11,296 bases of DNA. Source: Deltaproteobacteria bacterium (GTDB lineage: Bacteria; Myxococcota; UBA796; SXON01). Position numbers and translations under genes: made by a program. The first letter of the stretch is position 1. The number at the start of each line of letters is the position of its first letter. Below the pieces are notes generated by a model. That model did no database searches. It saw nothing but the letters and a program-made list of their open reading frames with translations, and had not been told where the DNA came from. This document shows positions 1 through 7,157 of this stretch, one piece after another. The DNA is taken from the NCBI GenBank assembly GCA_947483545.1, contig CANKNP010000162.1, forward strand, positions 1-11,296, read 5' to 3'.

Positions 1-37
1 CTTCGACGAACCGTCGCATTCCGCCGGTAGGAACGGT

Positions 38-89
38 GCAAAGAGACCGCCGATCCGCGCGCGAGGTTCGCCGAGCGCGCGGATCGGCG
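38..89 (-). terminator. Probable intrinsic terminator of the leftward operon
   Basis: Positions 48-62 and 75-89 form a perfect 15-bp GC-rich inverted repeat with a 12-nt loop. It begins 16 nt past the stop codon of the HAD gene. Read on the minus strand, the hairpin is followed by GTCTCTTTG, a short T-rich run. On the plus strand nothing T-rich follows, so termination of leftward transcription fits best. The T tract is interrupted, so factor assistance or a role as a 3'-end stabiliser is also possible. Confidence 0.65.
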
Positions 90-105
90 CCGTAGCCGGC
101 CCGGC

Positions 106-756
106 TCACCGGAACCTGCGGAGCCTCGCGATGCGCTCCGGCAGCGAGCCCCAGCCCATGTCCTCGTCGTAGAGCAGTCCGACGAGCCCCGCACGGTTGG
201 CACCCTCGACGTCGTTGACCGGATCGTCGCCGATGTGCACCGCCTCACACGGGCGAACCCCTGCCGCAGTCGTCGCCGCGCGGAAGATCTCTACGCTGGG
301 CTTCTCGACGTCCAGCTCGGCCGAACAGACCAGGATCGGGAACATCCGATCCAGGGCGAACCGGTTGTAGAGGATCCGGAGCCGCGTGTCCCAGTTGGAG
401 ATGATGCCGAGCTTGACCCCGGTGCGCGCGATCTGTCCAAGCACGTTCAACGCCTGCACATCGATCCACCAGGCCCGAGGGTCCAGGTAGTGGGCCCAGA
501 GGTCCTCTACGAGCCGGTCATCATCGGCATCACACGCGATCTTGACGACGGGGCTCCAAAACGCGCGTCCATCGCCCCGCTGGACGTTTCCACGCGCCGC
601 GTGATCACGAAAGGCCTGACGAAAGCGCTGTTCAACGACCACGGGATCTGCGTCGATGCCCCGCGCCCGGGCCGCCCGCGCGTAGGTCACGCCCACCGGC
701 TCCCGGGGCTTGAGCAGCGTGCCTGCGGCATCGACGAAGCAGGCGCGCACGTTCAT
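106..756 (-). CDS. HAD-superfamily (subfamily IA) hydrolase, REG-2/HDHD3-like
   Basis: A 216-aa cytoplasmic protein of the haloacid dehalogenase superfamily, subfamily IA. The cap segment (FRQAFRDHAARGN, about residues 45-57) and overall order resemble the REG-2-like/HDHD3 group. Motif I is VDAAGTLL with nucleophile Asp9; the usual second Asp (D+2) is Ala11. Motif II is IISNWD with Ser120, motif III is EKP with Lys152, and motif IV is HIGDDPVND with Asp177, Asp178 and Asp182. Loss of the D+2 acid/base also occurs in REG-2-like relatives, so this may be family-typical. The substrate is unknown, and phosphatase activity may be weak or absent. The ATG overlaps the TGA of the upstream transglycosylase (ATGA), which implies translational coupling. 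Longer upstream extensions of this frame run inside the transglycosylase gene and were not used. Confidence 0.88.
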   Translation of the reverse strand: MNVRACFVDAAGTLLKPREPVGVTYARAARARGIDADPVVVEQRFRQAFRDHAARGNVQRGDGRAFWSPVVKIACDADDDRLVEDLWAHYLDPRAWWIDVQALNVLGQIARTGVKLGIISNWDTRLRILYNRFALDRMFPILVCSAELDVEKPSVEIFRAATTAAGVRPCEAVHIGDDPVNDVEGANRAGLVGLLYDEDMGWGSLPERIARLRRFR

Positions 757-3002
757 CCCGCGGGCGTATCCGGCACGGCGTCCACGAGGTACTTCGACCA
801 GTCGACGAACAGGCGATCCGCACCGTAGATCATCCGGTAGGTCTGCCACGTCGAGCTCACCCGCTTGACGTACATGCGGGTCTCGCGAAAGGGGATCGCT
901 TCGACGACCTCGTCCACCGGCGCGTTCGGCCGCAAGGCGAGCCACTTGTCTACGTTGCCCTCGCCGGCGTTGTAGGCCGCGAGCGTGAGCGCGCTGTCGT
1001 CTCTGTAGCGGGCGTGCAGCATATTCAGGTAGTACGCCCCAATCTTGAGGTTCACCTCCGGCGTCCAGATGTCCGAGGAGCTGAACCTCAACCCCATCCG
1101 CGAGGCAACCCCTGACGCAGTCGTGGGCATCAACTGGGACAGGCCGCACGCCCCCGCGTGGGACTTGATCTTCTGGTTGAAGTTCGACTCCTCACGCACA
1201 AGCCCGTGAAAAAGGCGACCGTCCCAGGTGTAGCCGGTGGTCGCCACCTGCACCTCGGGCCACCAGACCTCCGGGTACGCCTGCCGCATCACCTTCCAGG
1301 CGTTCGGTCCGAGGGCACTCGGCGGATGGGCCTTGAGGTAGGCGCGGAGCCGATCATGTGCGACCAGAAAGTCATCCCCGAGGGTCTGCGCGCCGGTCAC
1401 GATGGCCATCTCCGAGCCGGACAGGTCGCCATCCGACCACTGGCCGAATTCGACCAGCGCATCCCCGATCAGCCCGACGCGGACGAGGCCCTGGGCGTTC
1501 TGCACGCTGGGGGAGCGCAGCCAGCGCTCGCGAACTTGCCAGGGGGCCTCTGCGGGATCCATCGGAGGACGCGCGATCACAGCATGATCGGGCGCCAGCT
1601 GCACCAGGCGGGAGGCCGCCAGGATGGCGTAGTAGTGCCAGCCCTCCTGCCGCGCGAGGGCGTCGAAGCGCTGCACCGCGTCGGCGAGGACAGCAGGGTC
1701 GGACGAGCGGGTGGCGGGCGCTTTGGGATCGGGAAAAGCCCGCCAGCGCGCAGCCCAATAGCGGCAGCCGAGCACATCCGTGGGGGAGGCCGCGAGCGGC
1801 ACGCGGTCGGCACAGGCGTCGGCCCATTGCACGGCACCGGGGACGTCGCCGGCGAGCCAGGCGCCCCAAGCCAGACGCCAGGCGGTCTCCCCGGCCAGGT
1901 CGCCGCTCGGGTAGGCGTCAAAACCGGCGGCCCAAAGGGTCCGGGCCGAGGAGAGGTCCCCGGATTCTTGGCGGGCGATGCCGCCAAGCGCGTAGCCGTC
2001 GTCGGCCATGCTGTGGGTTGGGTAGTGCTTCGGGATCGCGGCGTAGGCGCTCGCCGCGCCGGCCCAGTCCTTCTTCCGCTCCAGAGACTTTCCAGCGATA
2101 TAAAGCGCTTTTGCGCCGCGGTCGTCGTCCACGCCTTTGCACCCGGTGCCGAGCGGGATCAGCACCGCCGCGGCATCGGTGATGTTGTTCAGCTTGTGCT
2201 GCGCACGGCCGTACGCATATCGGTAGATGCAGGCGACGCCCGTGTTGGCTGGCACCTCGCCGAGTCGGTCATCGAGCAGGTCTTTGGCCTGGGAGTAGCT
2301 GCCCCGCTCTTGGAGCACGTCCGCGCGTAGGGCGAGATCCTCCAGGGTCGGCGAGGGCAACGACGGCGTGGCGAGACCATCCTCCCGGGACCCCGGATAG
2401 TAGCGGTAGATACGCCGTAGTCCGGCCCTTCCGGCGTCGCTCGAGAGCCCATCTTTCTCGGCGAGCGCCCAGAGCGCCTCCGACGAGCCGGGCGACGGGT
2501 CCGGCCGCGCAGCCAGCTCGGTCCAGACGCGCCGGGCATCCTGCGTACGGGTCGTCTTCTGGTAGGCATCGGCCAGCGCCAGTCGCGCGCGGACCTCGAT
2601 CGGGCCGGCTCCAAGCACACGCTCCAGCGGAACGATCGCCTCGGTCGGTCGCCCAGCGGCGATGAGCACCTCGCCCATCACGAGATCAACATAGGCGGGA
2701 GGGGCGTTCTCGGCCTTGGCGAGCACATCGAGCAGGGTGACCGCCTCGGCACCCCGACCGGCGCGCTGCAGGCTCCAAGCACGCACGAACGCGAGATCCG
2801 CGGCCTGGTTGCCGTGCAGTTGGGAGGGGCTCACCTGCGCCAGGAGCCCGAGCGCAACGGTGTGATCGCGGTCAGTCAGCGCCGCCAGCAGCGGTGGAGG
2901 CAGCGGCAGGACCGGCGAAAACGCGGTCGGAGCGAGCGTGCTCCAGACCTCAGGGTCGGCCGCAAGGGCGGAGGAGAGCGCGACGAGGGTGGGGAGGAGC
3001 AT
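753..3002 (-). CDS. slt: Soluble lytic murein transglycosylase (Slt70-like)
   Basis: A 749-aa periplasmic peptidoglycan lyase that should cleave the MurNAc-GlcNAc bond and form 1,6-anhydro-MurNAc ends. A signal peptide (MLLPTLVALSSALA, then ADPEVW) opens the protein. A long alpha-helical region of TPR-like repeats fills about residues 30-560, like the superhelical ring of Slt70. The catalytic domain is near 590-730: VREESNF carries the likely catalytic Glu (about 605), followed by AGACGLSQLMPTTA, LAAYNAGEGN and FRETRMYVKRV, all hallmarks of family 1A. The start is uncertain. ATG at 3002 gives a clean signal peptide and was chosen; an in-frame TTG at 3020 would add six residues. It lies 63 nt downstream of the lamin-tail lipoprotein gene and overlaps the HAD gene by 4 nt, so the three are probably co-transcribed. 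Confidence 0.93.
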   Translation of the reverse strand: MLLPTLVALSSALAADPEVWSTLAPTAFSPVLPLPPPLLAALTDRDHTVALGLLAQVSPSQLHGNQAADLAFVRAWSLQRAGRGAEAVTLLDVLAKAENAPPAYVDLVMGEVLIAAGRPTEAIVPLERVLGAGPIEVRARLALADAYQKTTRTQDARRVWTELAARPDPSPGSSEALWALAEKDGLSSDAGRAGLRRIYRYYPGSREDGLATPSLPSPTLEDLALRADVLQERGSYSQAKDLLDDRLGEVPANTGVACIYRYAYGRAQHKLNNITDAAAVLIPLGTGCKGVDDDRGAKALYIAGKSLERKKDWAGAASAYAAIPKHYPTHSMADDGYALGGIARQESGDLSSARTLWAAGFDAYPSGDLAGETAWRLAWGAWLAGDVPGAVQWADACADRVPLAASPTDVLGCRYWAARWRAFPDPKAPATRSSDPAVLADAVQRFDALARQEGWHYYAILAASRLVQLAPDHAVIARPPMDPAEAPWQVRERWLRSPSVQNAQGLVRVGLIGDALVEFGQWSDGDLSGSEMAIVTGAQTLGDDFLVAHDRLRAYLKAHPPSALGPNAWKVMRQAYPEVWWPEVQVATTGYTWDGRLFHGLVREESNFNQKIKSHAGACGLSQLMPTTASGVASRMGLRFSSSDIWTPEVNLKIGAYYLNMLHARYRDDSALTLAAYNAGEGNVDKWLALRPNAPVDEVVEAIPFRETRMYVKRVSSTWQTYRMIYGADRLFVDWSKYLVDAVPDTPAG

Positions 3003-3009
3003 GGTGACA

Positions 3010-3027
3010 CAACCCGGCAACGGGTTG
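3010..3027. repeat. 7-bp hairpin with tetraloop just upstream of slt
   Basis: CAACCCG and CGGGTTG flank a GCAA loop, making a perfect 7-bp stem 8 nt before the slt ATG. On the plus-strand RNA the loop is of GNRA type; on the coding (minus) strand it is TTGC. No T run follows in either direction, so it does not look like a terminator. It covers the alternative TTG start at 3020, which favours the ATG at 3002. A role in translation control is possible but unproven. Confidence 0.4.
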
Positions 3028-3065
3028 GCCTAACGCATCTATTGACGAGTCAAGCGGCGAGCCTG

Positions 3066-3623
3066 TCAGGTGCCGTTCGTCGTGCCCGGGCTGGGCGTTT
3101 GCCCGGCCTCCCACCCATCGGAGCCGTCCGGCACGCGCGCGGCCGAGAGATCCGCCGGTTGACTCTCGTAGTTGATGCCATCCACGCGCACGGGGTCGTA
3201 GCCATCCGCCACGATGTAGAGCGCGAGCACCCCCGCCTCTTTGTCGATCTTGAACGAGGTGTGGTCCACGCCCTGCTCCGTGTCGCCATCCCCCCAGATG
3301 AGCAAGAACTCACCCGCATCCAGGCCTTCGCCGGCCGGGAGCGGCCACATCGTCGGCGTTGCCAGATCGTCCGTGAGGTAGAGCCCCTCGAAGTTCACCA
3401 GTGTGTCGCCCGCGTTGTAGAGCTCCAGCCAATCGTCATACTCCCCAGCGCTGTCGGCGAGGATGGTGTCGTTGCTGGCCAGGAACTCGTTGATGACGAG
3501 CAGCGGCGCCACGGGGGGATCGCCGGTCTCGACCTGGGTGTCCGCCGTGTCATCCACGGCGACGCTGCCCGAGCAGGCAAGGAGAAAGGGCCACACAGAC
3601 ATCCAAGACTTCGACACCGTCAT
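3066..3623 (-). CDS. Lamin-tail-domain (LTD) lipoprotein
   Basis: A 185-aa predicted lipoprotein. The N-terminus MTVSKSWMSVWPFLLAC gives a short hydrophobic stretch and a lipobox-like LLAC with Cys17 as the likely lipidated residue. A low-complexity acidic linker (about 20-38) follows. A lamin-tail domain then covers about 41-183: VINEFLASN, YDDWLELYNAG, FLLIWGDGD, and the typical closing block ARVPDGSDGW...TPSPGTTN. LTDs are beta-sandwich folds common in secreted bacterial proteins and are thought to mediate binding, but the ligand here is unknown. The start was moved to ATG 3623 because it has a GGAG ribosome binding site 5 nt upstream and gives the lipoprotein signal. The longer frame back to 3764 would run into the radical SAM gene's start region. 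It is first in the leftward unit with slt. Confidence 0.82.
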   Translation of the reverse strand: MTVSKSWMSVWPFLLACSGSVAVDDTADTQVETGDPPVAPLLVINEFLASNDTILADSAGEYDDWLELYNAGDTLVNFEGLYLTDDLATPTMWPLPAGEGLDAGEFLLIWGDGDTEQGVDHTSFKIDKEAGVLALYIVADGYDPVRVDGINYESQPADLSAARVPDGSDGWEAGQTPSPGTTNGT

Positions 3624-3735
3624 CCGAACTCCAGCAATCCTTGAATCTGTAGCCCATTCGTGCGAGGCCTGCAGCGCAATAGGGCCTCCGGACCAGACAG
3701 GTGCGCTAAGATCAAGGCCACCCTCAGAGGCCCGC
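3624..3735. promoter_or_regulatory. Divergent promoter region between the LTD and radical SAM genes
   Basis: These 112 nt must carry the start signals for both divergent genes. For the plus-strand gene, GTGCGCTAAGAT ends at 3712, so TAAGAT (3707-3712) is a candidate -10 lying 23 nt before the ATG; no good -35 is seen. A 6-bp inverted repeat (GAGGCC at 3664-3669, GGCCTC at 3683-3688) sits in the middle and could be an operator. The radical SAM ribosome binding site AGAGG lies 5 nt before its ATG. No convincing minus-strand promoter was found. Confidence 0.4.
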
Positions 3736-5208
3736 ATGAAGAAGACCAAGATCCTCTTCGTCAAGTACCACGAAGCCGCCGATCAACAGCCTCTGTCGCA
3801 GAAGGCCGCCGAGAAGTTGGGGATCTTCCCCTCCCTGGCGCTGGCCCAGCTCGCCGCTTGGGTCCGGCAGAACGGGTACAAGGTCGGGCTCATCGATCTC
3901 CACGCCGAAAATCTGCTCCCCAAAGACGCGGCGCAGCGGTTCGCGGATGAGAAGCCGGACATCGTGGCGCTGACCGCGAAGACCCTCGGCTGGCCCGCTG
4001 TCATCGAGATCGCTCAGGTCGTGCGTCAGGCCTGCCCAAAAGCGATCATCGTCTGCGGTGGCCCGCAGATGTCCATCTACCCGCGCGAGTCGCTGACGTG
4101 GGACTGCTTTGACATCGCGGTGGTGGGCGATGGCGAGGACACCTTCTTGGACATCTGCGACCACGTAGAATCGGGCTCGGAGCTGGACAAGATCCCGGGG
4201 ACCCTCTACCGGCACGCGAACGGCGAGATCGACCAGAACCCCACGCGGGCGGCGTCGAAGGACATCGACAAGTACCCGATCCCGGCCTGGGATCTGCTCC
4301 CGATGGACCGATACCACTGCCTCACGCTGCTCAAGCCCTTTGCGACGATGGTGACGACGCGCGGCTGCCCCTGGCACTGCGGCTACTGCTCGCAGGTCTA
4401 CTCGGACAAGCTGAAGTTTCGGTCGCCCCACCTCGTCGTGGACGAGATGGAGTACCTGGTCAAGACCTACGGCGTGCGCGAGATCGTCATGTTCGACGAG
4501 ACGTTCACCATCGGCAAGAAGCGAATGCGCACGTTGGCGGAAGAGATCCTGCGCCGCAACTTGAAGGTGAACTTCAACATCCGGGCGCGGGTGGACACCG
4601 TGGATCGCGAGGTGCTGACCTGGCTCAAGAAGGCCGGGCTGCGCTCGATCCACATGGGTGTGGAGGCCGGGACGGACCGGGTGCTCAAGATCATGAACAA
4701 GCAGATCACCCGCGAGCAGACCGAGGAGGCGTTCCGGATCGCACGGGAAGTGGGCCTGGAGACCCGGGGCTATTTCATGGTGGGGTACTACGACACGACG
4801 CCGGCGGATGTAGAGGAGATGATCAAGTTCTCCGCTGGTCTTGGCCTGGATTGGGCGAGCTACTCGGTGGCCACGGCCCTGCCCGCGACGGACCTTTACC
4901 GCATCGCCCAGGAGCGAGGCTACGTGGATGGCGACTTCTGGCGCCGGTACACGATCAACGGTGGTGGTCCAATTCCACAGCTTGAAACCGAGACGTTCAC
5001 CGCAGAGCGCCTGAGGCAGTACAGGACGAAGGCCTACCTGAACTTCTACATGCGCCCCGACCTCATCCGGCGCAAGCTCTCGAAGTCCGAAGGCCGCGCG
5101 GAGCTGATGGAGATGCTTGGGGGGGCGACTGTGCTCACCGAGATCGTGAAGAGCACGATGTTCAACCGCATCCCGAGCGTCGGGATCGGCAAGTGGGGCA
5201 CTGTCTGA
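3736..5208 (+). CDS. B12-binding-domain radical SAM protein
   Basis: A 490-aa member of the cobalamin-domain (class B type) radical SAM enzymes. Residues 1-150 form a Rossmann-like B12-binding domain, with IIVCGGPQ (104-111) and VVGDGEDTF (129-137). The loop after the first strand (KYHEAAD) lacks the DxHxxG motif, as in many radical SAM relatives that bind cobalamin without His ligation. The radical SAM core (about 200-400) has RGCPWHCGYCSQ, with Cys211, Cys215 and Cys218 in CxxxCxxC spacing to ligate the 4Fe-4S cluster, then FDETFT (253-258) and HMGVEAGTDRVLKIMNK (306-322). The C-terminal 90 residues have no recognised motif. The family includes methyltransferases and ring-forming or lipid-modifying enzymes; the substrate cannot be named from sequence. 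ATG 3736 was chosen for its AGAGG site; upstream sequence in this frame overlaps the LTD gene antisense. It appears monocistronic. Confidence 0.92.
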   Translation: MKKTKILFVKYHEAADQQPLSQKAAEKLGIFPSLALAQLAAWVRQNGYKVGLIDLHAENLLPKDAAQRFADEKPDIVALTAKTLGWPAVIEIAQVVRQACPKAIIVCGGPQMSIYPRESLTWDCFDIAVVGDGEDTFLDICDHVESGSELDKIPGTLYRHANGEIDQNPTRAASKDIDKYPIPAWDLLPMDRYHCLTLLKPFATMVTTRGCPWHCGYCSQVYSDKLKFRSPHLVVDEMEYLVKTYGVREIVMFDETFTIGKKRMRTLAEEILRRNLKVNFNIRARVDTVDREVLTWLKKAGLRSIHMGVEAGTDRVLKIMNKQITREQTEEAFRIAREVGLETRGYFMVGYYDTTPADVEEMIKFSAGLGLDWASYSVATALPATDLYRIAQERGYVDGDFWRRYTINGGGPIPQLETETFTAERLRQYRTKAYLNFYMRPDLIRRKLSKSEGRAELMEMLGGATVLTEIVKSTMFNRIPSVGIGKWGTV

Positions 5209-5483
5209 ACCCTGTCGATCCCCTGACGACTCCTTCACATTTGAGAGTTTCCAACGACCTACCGTCGTTTCGTGATCAGATGTGGCGCGGAGTGCCTCAC
5301 GAGACCAGGGAGTGTGCTACCTTCCCGGCGTGCCTCCCCCTCCCCTTTCGCTCGGTCCGGCTCGCGGTCGCACGCCGGACGGCAAGCTTCTCAAAGATTC
5401 TGTACCTGCACACGTTGTCGCTGCTGTGAAATCGGGTGACGTTGCCGCCCCTGCCACTCCCCCCCGCAGTCCCGGAGATGTAA
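5209..5483 (+). other. Intergenic region before the motor/acyltransferase operon
   Basis: No convincing gene lies in these 275 nt; the short frames here lack family similarity or ribosome binding sites. A 6-bp hairpin (AACGAC at 5253-5258, GTCGTT at 5264-5269) 45 nt after the radical SAM stop ends in TTT and is a weak terminator candidate. A second inverted repeat, GTCCGGC (5355-5361) with GCCGGAC (5374-5380), has a 12-nt loop and no T tract. TGTGCTACCTT (5313-5323) resembles an extended -10 and could serve the operon, leaving a leader of about 155 nt. GGAG at 5474-5477, 6 nt before ATG 5484, sets the start of the first operon gene. Confidence 0.4.
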
Positions 5484-6146
5484 ATGGATAGCGTTATTGC
5501 CTTCTTCCACGATGGCGGGCCTTTTATGATCATCAACGTCGTCTTCTTGATGTTCGGGCTGGCCGTCGTCCTTGAGCGGTACATCATGATCTTCCATTTT
5601 CTCGATATCAACGAGAAGACCTTCGTCGCCTCGGTGGAGAAGTACTTGAAGGCCGGCAACGTGGAGGCTGCGGCCAAGGCGTGCCAGGTAGCACCTAAAC
5701 CCGCCCTCTCCCGCGCGACCCGCACGCTGCTCGGGCTGATGAAGAACGGATTTGAGAGCCCCATGATCGCCATCGAAGAGGCGATGGGCGAGGCACGATC
5801 CGTGGTGAACACCCGCGTGGCCTGGCTCTGGGCGATCGCGAACATCGCCACGCTCGTCGGCCTGATCGGGACGGTCTCCGGCCTCATCAACGCCTTCCTC
5901 TCCATGAACGCCCTGGCGGCGGACCAGAAGGCGGCGGCGCTCGCAGGCGCCATCGCCGAGGCCATGAACAACACGTTTTTCGGCCTCTCCATCGCGGTCA
6001 TCTGCATCCTGGGCCACCTTGTGGTCAACAGCAAGGCAGGCAGCCTCATCGAGAAGACCGAGCACTCCCTGTTCCACTTCATGAACGTGTACGCGCAGCA
6101 GCGTCGGGGCCCCCGCTCCGCCGAGCCCGCGTCGGCAAAGGCCTAG
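5484..6146 (+). CDS. ExbB/TolQ/MotA-family proton channel subunit
   Basis: A 220-aa inner-membrane protein of the MotA/TolQ/ExbB family, which forms the multimeric stator-like channel that uses the proton gradient to drive envelope work. Three membrane segments are visible: about 13-36 (FMIINVVFLMFGLAVVL), 113-138 (WLWAIANIATLVGLIGTVSG) and 161-182 (MNNTFFGLSIAVICILGHLV). A cytoplasmic domain lies between the first and second, and a short basic tail follows. The conserved block LVGLIGTVSGLINAF and Thr164 in NNTFFGL match the family's pore helices. It is the first of five tightly packed genes, 4 nt before an ExbD-type gene. The order ExbB-ExbD-ExbD matches the AglR-AglQ-AglS type of motor in myxobacteria, but this level of similarity cannot separate ExbB, TolQ and AglR. 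Confidence 0.92.
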   Translation: MDSVIAFFHDGGPFMIINVVFLMFGLAVVLERYIMIFHFLDINEKTFVASVEKYLKAGNVEAAAKACQVAPKPALSRATRTLLGLMKNGFESPMIAIEEAMGEARSVVNTRVAWLWAIANIATLVGLIGTVSGLINAFLSMNALAADQKAAALAGAIAEAMNNTFFGLSIAVICILGHLVVNSKAGSLIEKTEHSLFHFMNVYAQQRRGPRSAEPASAKA

Positions 6147-6150
6147 CCCG

Positions 6151-6627
6151 ATGGCTGGCGGCGGCGGTGGGGAGAGCGAGCTCAACCTCGTTCCATACCT
6201 CGACATCATGATCAACTTGATCATGTTCCTGCTTGTGGTCACCGCGTTCATCGTCGAGCTGAAGGAGGCCCCGGTCATCGTGCCCGAGCTGAACTCGGGC
6301 AGCTCGTCCGAGCCCCCGCCGAACCCAGAAGACAAGAAGAGCTATCTGACTGTCGCGATTACCCCTCGCGGTCACTCCGTGCTCTCCAGCGATGGCACGC
6401 CGCCTTCCGAGGTGCTGCGGAACTCCAAGGGCCTGAACTACAACGAGCTGACCGAAGTGCTCGCGCGCTACAAGAACAATCCGGACGCCAAGCTTGAGGA
6501 GGCGTTGCAGATCGTCGCCGACAAGACCACTCCCTACTCCGAGGTCATCGGCACCATGGACGCCGCGCGCAAAGACCTGAAGGGCAAATCGCTGTTTCCG
6601 GGCGTGCAGTTGGCGGTGGCGCCATGA
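6151..6627 (+). CDS. ExbD/TolR-family protein, first copy
   Basis: A 158-aa single-pass inner-membrane protein that should partner the ExbB-type channel. A short Gly-rich cytoplasmic N-terminus leads into NLVPYLDIMINLIMFLLVV, where Asp18 is the conserved proton-carrying residue of ExbD/TolR/MotB proteins. A periplasmic domain follows: a Ser/Pro/Glu-rich linker (about 47-62), a beta segment (SYLTVAITPRG) and an alpha/beta core ending in LQIVADKTTPYSEVIGTMDAA, the usual ExbD C-terminal signature. It begins 4 nt after the ExbB-type stop and its TGA overlaps the next ATG, so translation is probably coupled to both neighbours. Confidence 0.93.
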   Translation: MAGGGGGESELNLVPYLDIMINLIMFLLVVTAFIVELKEAPVIVPELNSGSSSEPPPNPEDKKSYLTVAITPRGHSVLSSDGTPPSEVLRNSKGLNYNELTEVLARYKNNPDAKLEEALQIVADKTTPYSEVIGTMDAARKDLKGKSLFPGVQLAVAP

Positions 6628-7154
6628 GCGACGTGGAAGCCGAGCCCAACGCCGATGACGAAATGCTGTTCCTCCGGCGGAAGCACGCCCATTCCGGGGA
6701 GATCACCGGGCTCAACCTGACGGCGATGATGGACATCATGACCATCTTGCTCGTGTACCTGATCAAGGTGTACGCCAGCGCGCCGGAGAACATCACGCTG
6801 AACGACGATCTTCGGCCGCCCGCCTCCACCGCACCGGATACCGTTGTGCCGGCCGTGCGCGTGATGATCACCCAGAGCGCGATCACGGTAGATGACAAGC
6901 TTGTCCTCAAGATCAAGGACGGTCAGGTACAGGCCGACGACCCGTCCAAGATGTACGCACCGCTCGACACGGCGCTTCGCAAGCGGGTCGATGACATCAA
7001 GGCGATCGCGCAGCGCACGAAGACCGGCGATTTCGACGGCATCCTGATGGTGGTGGCCGACGAGGACACGCCGTACGGTGTCTTGGCCGGCGTGCTCGGG
7101 GTCGCTGGCCGGGCCCAGTTCACCAGCTACCGGCTCACCGTCCGGAAAAAGTAG
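6624..7154 (+). CDS. ExbD/TolR-family protein, second copy
   Basis: A 176-aa second ExbD-like subunit, clearly different from the first. Its cytoplasmic N-terminus is longer, with an acidic start (MSDVEAEPNADDEM) and a basic LRRKH stretch. The membrane helix is LNLTAMMDIMTILLVYLIKVY, with Asp37 as the conserved membrane acid. The periplasmic domain contains ITVDDKLVLKIKDGQV and ends with LMVVADEDTPYGVLAGVLGVAG, the ExbD-type C-terminal block. A central insertion (about 105-135, with RKRVDDIKAIAQRTK) distinguishes it from its neighbour. The ATG lies within the previous stop (ATGA) and no good ribosome binding site is seen, so translational coupling is likely. Two ExbD types per channel suggest a heterodimeric moving element. 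Confidence 0.92.
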   Translation: MSDVEAEPNADDEMLFLRRKHAHSGEITGLNLTAMMDIMTILLVYLIKVYASAPENITLNDDLRPPASTAPDTVVPAVRVMITQSAITVDDKLVLKIKDGQVQADDPSKMYAPLDTALRKRVDDIKAIAQRTKTGDFDGILMVVADEDTPYGVLAGVLGVAGRAQFTSYRLTVRKK

Positions 7155-7157
7155 GCG

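Noticed and set aside
1158..2330. Open frame (390 aa) opposite the transglycosylase
   Set aside because: Gly/Arg/Val-rich shadow of the real gene, with no domain or ribosome binding site.
3672..3693. Possible sigma-54 site on the minus strand ahead of the lamin-tail gene
   Set aside because: GG and GC have the right spacing and TTGC is present, but most other consensus positions do not match, so it is likely chance.
3463..3735. Upstream extension of the radical SAM reading frame
   Set aside because: It runs antisense to the lamin-tail lipoprotein gene and has no family similarity; ATG 3736 has a good ribosome binding site and begins exactly at the B12-domain first strand.
3724..5238. Long open frame (504 aa) opposite the radical SAM gene
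   Set aside because: It is rich in Arg, Val, His and Asp in the pattern of a shadow frame in GC-rich DNA and has no recognisable domain, whereas the plus strand has intact radical SAM motifs.
5193..5429. Small frames in the gap before the ExbB-type gene
   Set aside because: They lack a ribosome binding site, overlap the candidate promoter and hairpins, and show no protein-like composition.
5478..5483. ATG directly followed by TAA just before the ExbB-type start, as a minimal start-stop element
   Set aside because: It abuts the GGAG ribosome binding site with no spacing, so initiation there is unlikely.
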